Source: Clostridiales bacterium
GTDB lineage: Bacteria; Bacillota; Clostridia; Christensenellales; CAG-138
NCBI GenBank assembly: GCA_015056105.1
Contig: SVGX01000008.1
Coordinates: 1-41,866, forward strand
Reading direction: 5' to 3'
DNA: 41,866 nucleotides
Made by a program: the position numbers and the translations under genes. Positions 1-6,377 of the stretch are shown one piece after another (the stretch's first letter is position 1; each line of letters opens with the position of its first letter). The notes under the pieces were generated by a model. It was given only the letters and a program-made list of their open reading frames with translations. It had not been told where the DNA came from and ran no database searches.

Positions 1-36
1 TGTACGGCACTCTGGGATTTCTTTTACAAAAGATGT

Positions 37-110
37 TGCGGAATTGTGTAATGGTAGCACCTACGACTCTGACTCGTATTGTCTAGGTTCGAATCCTAGT
101 TCCGCAGCCA
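37..110 (+). tRNA. tRNA-Gln (anticodon CTG at 69-71), CCA encoded
   Basis: Acceptor TGCGGAA/TTCCGCA, anticodon stem TACGA/TCGTA around loop CTCTGAC, T-arm CTAGG-TTCGAAT-CCTAG, discriminator G, CCA. Confidence 0.93.
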
Positions 111-147
111 AATGAAAAAACCGCTCAGCGAGCGGTTTTTTCATTTG
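91..147 (+). repeat. Direct repeat copy 1 (tRNA 3' end + terminator), 57 bp
   Basis: GAATCCTAGTTCCGCAGCCAAATGAAAAAACCGCTCAGCGAGCGGTTTTTTCATTTG is identical to 296-352. Confidence 0.97.
113..146 (+). terminator. Intrinsic terminator after tRNA-Gln
   Basis: AAAAAACCGCTCAGCGAGCGGTTTTTT hairpin with T-tract. Confidence 0.85.
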
Positions 148-198
148 TATTGTATATAGATAGAAGGATTCGAAGCCGCGTCCGAGCGTATGCGAGGG

Positions 199-223
199 AA
201 AAACGCTGCAGTGCAGCGTTTTT
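199..223. repeat. Perfect inverted repeat AAAAACGCTGC-AGT-GCAGCGTTTTT, terminator-like
   Basis: 11-bp stem, 3-nt loop, A/T tracts on both sides. Confidence 0.75.
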
Positions 224-295
224 AGCGGCCGGCTTCGGCGAACAGGCGAATTGCGCAGCGCGGAGCGCAAGCAAGCATGCCGAGGTGAGCCGAAG

Positions 296-352
296 GAATC
301 CTAGTTCCGCAGCCAAATGAAAAAACCGCTCAGCGAGCGGTTTTTTCATTTG
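296..352 (+). repeat. Direct repeat copy 2 (tRNA 3' end + terminator), 57 bp
   Basis: Identical over 57 bp to 91-147; no tRNA 5' half precedes it. Confidence 0.97.
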
Positions 353-549
353 CTCAATAAGGGACAGGCAGAAGCTACAGCTTACAGCTTCTGCCTGCAA
401 TTCCGCCCTCTACACTTTGTCTAAATTTTGACATTCGGATTATGGAAATGGGGAGCGGTATGGATGAGATGTATGCCGACATAAAAAACGACTGTTTGAG
501 GTCAAGGAAGCTGCTCCTTTTATTATATAAAATGAAAGGAGGTACTGAT

Positions 550-600
550 ATGATGTACACATCAAGACCGGCCCGAGAAGGCGGGCGCCAAACGGTGTAA
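550..600 (+). CDS. Putative 16-aa small ORF MMYTSRPAREGGRQTV
   Basis: Perfect SD AAAGGAGGT (535-543), 6 nt before ATG; ends in TAA. Too short for codon evidence. Confidence 0.3.
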   Translation: MMYTSRPAREGGRQTV

Positions 601-993
601 AAGGGAACTGCTTCCAGATCCTAAGATCATCAAAATATCTTCCGGGCACCGTATTACAATACCCCGGAATATAATACTGCGCTTGGCTTTTCGCACAAAG
701 CTGTGTGTTTTTTTGCGAGAATGAGCTTGTACTTAGACCGGTACAAACGGATAAGGCCGATGAATGAGCTGGGCTGCAGCTGCCTTTTTGAATGGGTGCA
801 GTACTGATCCAACGGTTTCATACCCTTGGGTTTATGGCGAAAAGAAATGCACGCAATATGGCGTGTGCTATATCTTAGCGGCGCGCTGCTTTGTTTTTTA
901 TTCGGAAACGGCAGAGGGGAAGATCGGTTTGTACACATTGTAAGAATAATAAAATAACGTTTGTTAATAGCCAAACAGTATATTGCGAAAATA

Positions 994-1023
994 TTGACAA
1001 AGTGATAAGATACATGCTATACT
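994..1023 (+). promoter_or_regulatory. Sigma-A-like promoter upstream of the CoA-transferase operon
   Basis: TTGACA (994-999), 18 bp, TATACT (1018-1023). Confidence 0.6.
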
Positions 1024-1165
1024 CTCCGAAGGTAAGAAGGGCTCTTGCCCGTTTTTGGTGTGTGCAAATTAAGGCTGCACGATCAAAATACAAAAAGTTC
1101 TGCAAAAAACCGCTTTGCTTTTTGTTGGGCGTTTGCCTGTGAAATCATTATTTAGGAGGAAGAAA

Positions 1166-1858
1166 ATGGCAAAAATCATTACGGCGGAAGAAGCTGCAAA
1201 GCTGATCCCTTCCGGCTCCACGGTTATGTTCGGCGGCTTCGTTGCCTGCGGTGCAGCGCACGACGTTATAGAGGCCATGGAGAACAGCGATGTTGAAAAC
1301 ATCACCGGCATCATGAACGACTCTGCAAAGCAGGGTGGTCCCGATGGCAGCGACTACTATGGCTGGGCCAAGCTTATCCATTCCGGCAAGATGACCGGCT
1401 ACATTGGCAGCCACATGGGCACCAATCCCGAAGCCAGTGAACTCTGGGCAGCCGGCAAACTGAAGGTCGACCTCATTCCGCAGGGCTCTCTCGCCGAAAT
1501 GATCCGTGCGGGCGGTATGGGCCTTGGCGGCATCATCACTCCTACCGGCGTCGGCACCATTGTAGAGGAAAGCCCCTACACCGAGTGCAGGACCACCATC
1601 GACGGCCGTGACTACCTCATCATGAAGCCCCTCCGTGCGAATGTTGCGCTCATCAGCGGCGAAAAGGTCGATAAGATGGGCAATGTTTGGTACAAGGGCA
1701 CTACCCGCAATTTCAGCCCCATGATGGCCATGGCTGCCGACCTCGTTATCGTTGAGGCCGTCAACCTGGTTGAAGTTGGCGAGATCGCGCCGGAAGATAT
1801 TGTGACCCCCGGCATCCTTGTGGACTACATCGTAGTAAGGGAAAAGAAGGAGAACTAA
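1166..1858 (+). CDS. 3-oxoacid/butyrate-acetoacetate CoA-transferase subunit A
   Basis: MAKIITAEEAAKLIPSGSTVMFGGFVACG...; CoA-transferase family I alpha subunit; AGGAGGA before ATG 1166. Paired with subunit B. Confidence 0.9.
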   Translation: MAKIITAEEAAKLIPSGSTVMFGGFVACGAAHDVIEAMENSDVENITGIMNDSAKQGGPDGSDYYGWAKLIHSGKMTGYIGSHMGTNPEASELWAAGKLKVDLIPQGSLAEMIRAGGMGLGGIITPTGVGTIVEESPYTECRTTIDGRDYLIMKPLRANVALISGEKVDKMGNVWYKGTTRNFSPMMAMAADLVIVEAVNLVEVGEIAPEDIVTPGILVDYIVVREKKEN

Positions 1859-1859
1859 G

Positions 1860-2519
1860 ATGGATAAGGAAATGATCAAAAGCTTCATTGCAAAGCGTGT
1901 TGCGCAGGAACTGCATGACGGCGACGTCGTCAACCTCGGCATCGGCATTCCCACCCTCGTACCTTCCTTCCTTCCGGAAGGCGTGCATGTTTTCCTTCAG
2001 ACGGAAAACGGCATCCTCGGCGCGGGCAAACTGACTGATGAAAACTATGATCCCATGAATGTTGTCAACGCCGGCGGTATGCCTGCTGCCCTGCAGGAGG
2101 GCGGCTGCTATATCGACAGCGCCATGTCCTTCGGTCTTATCCGCGGCGGTCATGTTGACGCCTGCATCCTCGGCGGTCTTGAAGTCGATATGCACGGCAA
2201 CCTCTCCAACTGGATCATCCCCGGCAAGCGTATGCCCGGCATGGGCGGCGCCATGGACCTTCTCGTCGGTACCCGCCGTACCATCGTTGCCATGGAGCAC
2301 ACCGCCAAGGGCAAGCCGAAGATCCTCAAGGAGTGCAAACTGCCCTACACCGCGCTTGATTGCGTTGACATCATCATCACCGAAATGGGCGTGATGGATG
2401 TGACCGATGAGGGCATCGTACTCAAGGAGTATAACCCCGAGTTCACCGTCGAAGAGATCCAGGCTGCAACGGAAGCTCCGCTGATCATCAGCCCCGATCT
2501 CAAGAAGATGGAGTTCTAA
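1860..2519 (+). CDS. 3-oxoacid/butyrate-acetoacetate CoA-transferase subunit B
   Basis: VVNLGIGIPTLVPSFLPEGVHVFLQTENGILG with the conserved (S)ENG region. Confidence 0.92.
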   Translation: MDKEMIKSFIAKRVAQELHDGDVVNLGIGIPTLVPSFLPEGVHVFLQTENGILGAGKLTDENYDPMNVVNAGGMPAALQEGGCYIDSAMSFGLIRGGHVDACILGGLEVDMHGNLSNWIIPGKRMPGMGGAMDLLVGTRRTIVAMEHTAKGKPKILKECKLPYTALDCVDIIITEMGVMDVTDEGIVLKEYNPEFTVEEIQAATEAPLIISPDLKKMEF

Positions 2520-2576
2520 TAAATAATAATTAACGAAACGGAGGCGCGGGGAGAATCCCGCAAAAGAAGTAAGACA

Positions 2577-3302
2577 ATGAAAATCGTAGTGGTTACCGGC
2601 GGCACAAAGGGTATTGGCGCACAGGTCGCGCTTGACTTCCTCAAACAGGGCGATGCATTTGTTGTGATCACCAGCAGGAATGTTCCGAATCTCAGCGATG
2701 CGTTCAAACCTTACGAAGGAAAGTTCGAACATGTGAAGATGGACGTGGCGGACCAGGAAAGCGTCAACGCGGGCATCGCGCAGATCCTTGCGAAGCATAG
2801 CCGGATCGATGTTCTTGTGAATAACGCAGGAATTACCCGTGATACCACCATGAAGAAGATGCAGCGTGAGCAGTGGGATGCCGTTATCGGCACCAATCTT
2901 ACCGGCGCGTTCAATACCTGCAAAGCTGTCATGCCCGGCATGATCGAGCAGAAGAGCGGCCGCATCATCAATATTTCTTCTGTCATCGGCTTGATGGGCA
3001 ACTTCGGCCAGGCGAACTATGCCGCCAGCAAGGCGGGTCTGATCGGCTTCACGAAGTCCCTTGCGCTTGAACTCGTCCGTTACGGCATTACCGTGAACGC
3101 AGTGGCCCCCGGCTTTATCGCCACCGAAATGACCGCTGCCATCCCGGAAGAAGCCATCGCAAAGATCAATGCAAAGATCCCCTATGGCGCCATGGGCACC
3201 CCGGAGGATATCTCCAATGCCGTTCTTTTTCTTGCGAAGGATGAGTCCCGTTACATCACCGGCGAGACCCTCAGCGTCAACGGCGGTCTTTACATGCACT
3301 AA
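2577..3302 (+). CDS. SDR-family 3-oxoacyl-ACP / acetoacetyl-CoA reductase (FabG/PhaB-like)
   Basis: TGGTKGIG, NNAGIT, YAASKAG and NGGLYMH SDR motifs. Confidence 0.9.
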   Translation: MKIVVVTGGTKGIGAQVALDFLKQGDAFVVITSRNVPNLSDAFKPYEGKFEHVKMDVADQESVNAGIAQILAKHSRIDVLVNNAGITRDTTMKKMQREQWDAVIGTNLTGAFNTCKAVMPGMIEQKSGRIINISSVIGLMGNFGQANYAASKAGLIGFTKSLALELVRYGITVNAVAPGFIATEMTAAIPEEAIAKINAKIPYGAMGTPEDISNAVLFLAKDESRYITGETLSVNGGLYMH

Positions 3303-3314
3303 AGGAGCGAACGC

Positions 3315-3743
3315 ATGAACAGCTATACCATTCGCGATCTTTCTGTCGGACAGAAATACGCTGTGCAGGATGTGATCACCAAGGATGTGGTGGAAGCCTT
3401 TGCCAAAGTGACAGGCGACCATAACCCCATCCATCTTGATCCTGAATATGCGGCAAAAACCAAGTTCGGCAAAAACATTTCCCACGGTATGATCCTTGCT
3501 GGCTTTATCTCCAAAGTCCTGGGCCAGTATCTCCCCGGCGAAGGGGCTGTGTATGCCAAGCAGAGCATCAATTTCCGTGCGCCCGTTTTCTTTGACGGCG
3601 ACGGTGAGACCATCACCACGGAAGTTGAAGTAAAGGAGATCATCGCAGATCGCAACCGCGTGATCCTGACCACCACCTGCCGCAACAGCGCGGGAGAAGT
3701 GGTCGCGGACGGCGAAGCGCTGATGCTTCCGAGAAAGGCGTAA
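3315..3743 (+). CDS. MaoC-like (R)-specific enoyl-CoA hydratase (PhaJ-like)
   Basis: FAKVTGDHNPIHLDPEYAAKTKFGKNISHGMI is the hot-dog/MaoC signature. Confidence 0.9.
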   Translation: MNSYTIRDLSVGQKYAVQDVITKDVVEAFAKVTGDHNPIHLDPEYAAKTKFGKNISHGMILAGFISKVLGQYLPGEGAVYAKQSINFRAPVFFDGDGETITTEVEVKEIIADRNRVILTTTCRNSAGEVVADGEALMLPRKA

Positions 3744-3780
3744 GTCAAAAACAGAAAACGCGGGATCCCGCTTTTGCAAA

Positions 3781-3813
3781 AAGGAACCACAGGCTTTGCC
3801 CGTGGTTCCTTTT
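3781..3813 (+). terminator. Intrinsic terminator after the CoA-transferase operon
   Basis: AAGGAACCAC-AGGCTTTGCC-CGTGGTTCCTTTT. Confidence 0.8.
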
Positions 3814-3833
3814 GTGTCTCTTCGGATCATCGA

Positions 3834-3862
3834 TTGACGGAGAGACAGGAAAGGAGTACAAT
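3834..3862 (+). promoter_or_regulatory. Promoter for the MATE gene
   Basis: TTGACG (3834-3839), 17 bp, TACAAT (3857-3862). Confidence 0.6.
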
Positions 3863-3901
3863 CGAAAAGGAAATCGGCTGTGTAAAAAGGAGATTTCGAA
3901 A

Positions 3902-5287
3902 ATGGCAGCGACGCGCACAGGAGAAGAAACAAAAGCCATATTTGAAACGATGCCCATATCCCGGGCGCTGATGAAGATGGCGATACCTACCATTGCAAGC
4001 CAGCTGATTACGCTTGTGTATAACATTGCCGATACCTGGTTTATCGGGCAGACGGACAATCCTTATATGGTGGCAGCCTCGGCGCTTGTGCTGACGATAT
4101 TCCTGATGACTACGGCGCTTGCAAACCTGTTCGGCACGGGCGGCGGCACGCTGATGGTACGGCTTCTCGGTGCGAAAGAGGAAGATGAGGCGCAAAAGGT
4201 CGCATCGTTCAGTGTTGTGATGGCGGGCGGCGCGGCGCTGTTGTTTTCGCTGCTCTGCCTGATCTTTATGGATCCGCTTCTGCGCTTTCTTGGGGCCAGC
4301 AAGCATACCATCGGCTATGCACGGCAATATCTCTTTTTTGTTGTCTGCATTGGCGGAGTGCCTGCCGTGCTTTCGCAATGCATGAGCACGATGGTGCGCA
4401 ATGTGGGGCACGCGAAGGAAGCTGCATTCGGCCTGAGCCTTGGTGGCGTGCTCAATGTGATCCTTGACCCGATCTTCATGTTTCTGCTGATGCCGGATGG
4501 GTATGAGGTGATGGGCGCAGCGATCGCCACTATGTTTTCCAATGTGATCGCCCTTACTTATTTTATCTTAACCTATAAAAAACTGCGGGACAAGACGATC
4601 CTCGCTCTGCCAAAACGCGTGGAACGCATTGAAAAAAGCTCGTTAAAGTCCCTGCTTTCCGTCGGATTTCCGGCAGCTGCCAGCGTGCTTCTTTTCGATC
4701 TCACCACTATCTTCATCAACCGCCTTTCGGCAGCACACGGCGATATTGCCCTTGCGGCCATCGGAATCGTACTGAAGGTGGAACGCCTGCCTCTTAATAT
4801 CGGTATCGGCATCTGCCTTGGAATGGTGCCGCTTGTGGCATACAACTATGCTGCAAAGGATCTTAAACGCATGTATGCCTTTTTTTCGCGGGCAAGGCTT
4901 TATGGGGTTATTGTTGCAGCGGCAAGCGTGGTGCTTTACCGGCTGTTTGCTCCCTATATTATGCAGGCCTTTATTGCGGATACGGAGACGGTGCGCCTTG
5001 GCACGGTGTTTCTCGAAGCGCGCTGTTTTGCGACGCCTTTTATGTTCTTAAGCTTCCACATGGTGCATCTTATGCAGTCCGTCAACAGAGGGAGGATTTC
5101 CCTTTACCTTGCGGTGATAAGGCAGCTGCTGCTCAACATTCCCATCCTGTTTCTGATGGATCATCTTTTCGGTGCTGTCGGTATCGTATGGACGCAGGCC
5201 GTGGCGGATATACTGAATGTGGCGGCATCCTATCTGATCTATTTCCGGATAAAAAAGGAAATTGATGTCCTTCCCGGCGGTGTATGA
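3902..5287 (+). CDS. MATE-family efflux transporter
   Basis: About 460 aa polytopic protein: MKMAIPTIASQLITLVYNIADTWFIGQ...; start chosen after the RBS-like AAGGAGATTTCGAAA. Confidence 0.92.
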   Translation: MAATRTGEETKAIFETMPISRALMKMAIPTIASQLITLVYNIADTWFIGQTDNPYMVAASALVLTIFLMTTALANLFGTGGGTLMVRLLGAKEEDEAQKVASFSVVMAGGAALLFSLLCLIFMDPLLRFLGASKHTIGYARQYLFFVVCIGGVPAVLSQCMSTMVRNVGHAKEAAFGLSLGGVLNVILDPIFMFLLMPDGYEVMGAAIATMFSNVIALTYFILTYKKLRDKTILALPKRVERIEKSSLKSLLSVGFPAAASVLLFDLTTIFINRLSAAHGDIALAAIGIVLKVERLPLNIGIGICLGMVPLVAYNYAAKDLKRMYAFFSRARLYGVIVAAASVVLYRLFAPYIMQAFIADTETVRLGTVFLEARCFATPFMFLSFHMVHLMQSVNRGRISLYLAVIRQLLLNIPILFLMDHLFGAVGIVWTQAVADILNVAASYLIYFRIKKEIDVLPGGV

Positions 5288-5303
5288 GCCGAAAAAAGAA
5301 ACC

Positions 5304-5337
5304 GTAAAAAGGGCTGATCCTTTCAGCTCTTTTTTAA
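5304..5337 (+). terminator. Intrinsic terminator after MATE
   Basis: AAAAAGGGCTGATCCTTTCAGCTCTTTTTT. Confidence 0.7.
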
Positions 5338-5360
5338 TGGATGAAGTTCCGGGCAATGGG

Positions 5361-5390
5361 TTGACAAGGAAAAAAGAAAACGTATACAAT
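5361..5390 (+). promoter_or_regulatory. Promoter for the YitT-family gene
   Basis: TTGACA (5361-5366), 18 bp, TACAAT (5385-5390). Confidence 0.6.
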
Positions 5391-5439
5391 CGTGAATGCA
5401 GAAAAGAAAAAATTTTTTCATGATGTGTTTGGAGGAAAT

Positions 5440-6330
5440 ATGAAAAGCAGCATGATCCGTAAAACTGTCGCAATGGGCTGCGGTGTATTGCTCGGAAATG
5501 TGTTCAATGCGCTTGCTGTAGCGCTTTTTATTGTACCAAACGGCATTTTGATGGGCGGCACAACGGGCATCGGTATTGCCATTGACCATTTTTTGACCGT
5601 AGACCTTTTTGCTGCGGTTCTTGTGATTAATGTGGGGCTGTTCTTTCTCGGTGCGGCGGCATTGGGAAAACGTTTTGCACTCACCACGCTTGCAAGTTCT
5701 GTGATTTATCCGCTCCTTCTCGGTCTTTTTCAGCGGATTCCGGGCCTTGCGGCGTTTTCTGCGGGAAATGTGATGCTTTCGAGTATCTTCGGTGGTTTGA
5801 TGCTCGGCATCGGCATCGGTCTAATCGTGAGACAGGGCGCATCTACAGGCGGAACGGATATCCTTGCGATGGTCATCGGAAAATATACCCATCTTTCCGT
5901 TGCGGCGCTTTTGTATGTGGTGGATTTTATCATTCTCGGTGTGCAGGCATTCTTTTCCACCCCGGAACAGATCCTTTACGGCGTGCTTACGCTGATCTTG
6001 ACCACGCTGACCATGAACCGCGTTGTGGTGATGGGGCAGGAGCAGATACAACTGCTTGTGATATCGGAACGGCACGAGGCGATCCGGGAAACTCTTCTTA
6101 AAGATCTTGATGTAGGCGTTTCCATGCTGCTGATGGAAACCGGCTTTGAACGGGAGGAACGCAAAGCGGTACTGTGCGTTGTGCAGCAAAGAAAGCTCCA
6201 TGCGGTACGCGAATCCATATGCCGCGCGGATGCCGACGCTTTCATTACCATTTCCCGCGTCAAGGAGGTAACGGGCCGCGGGTTTTCTACGGAAAGACTG
6301 CATGCAGACCGAAAGGACAGCAAGAAATAA
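5440..6330 (+). CDS. YitT-family membrane protein (DUF161 + DUF2179)
   Basis: NALAVALFIVPNGILMGGTTGIGIAI, GASTGGTDILAMVIGKYT and a DUF2179-like C-terminus; GGAGG RBS. Confidence 0.88.
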   Translation: MKSSMIRKTVAMGCGVLLGNVFNALAVALFIVPNGILMGGTTGIGIAIDHFLTVDLFAAVLVINVGLFFLGAAALGKRFALTTLASSVIYPLLLGLFQRIPGLAAFSAGNVMLSSIFGGLMLGIGIGLIVRQGASTGGTDILAMVIGKYTHLSVAALLYVVDFIILGVQAFFSTPEQILYGVLTLILTTLTMNRVVVMGQEQIQLLVISERHEAIRETLLKDLDVGVSMLLMETGFEREERKAVLCVVQQRKLHAVRESICRADADAFITISRVKEVTGRGFSTERLHADRKDSKK

Positions 6331-6337
6331 AAAACAC

Positions 6338-6370
6338 GCAAAAAGCGCCGTGGACTCGCGGCGCTTTTTG
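6338..6370. terminator. Bidirectional terminator between converging genes
   Basis: AAAAAGCGCCG-TGGACTCG-CGGCGCTTTTT. Confidence 0.8.
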
Positions 6371-6377
6371 ATTTTTA

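Noticed and set aside
91-352. Active integrative element bounded by att sites
   Set aside because: The repeats are only about 150 bp apart and enclose no integrase or cargo; at most a remnant or repeat module.
61-400. Short minus-strand ORFs (MKKPLAERFFHLAAELGF...)
   Set aside because: Read through the tRNA gene, its terminator and the duplicated copy; a typical spurious tRNA-antisense ORF.
1761-3932. 723-aa minus-strand ORF
   Set aside because: Antisense to four well-supported genes; no recognisable domain, attributable to codon usage.
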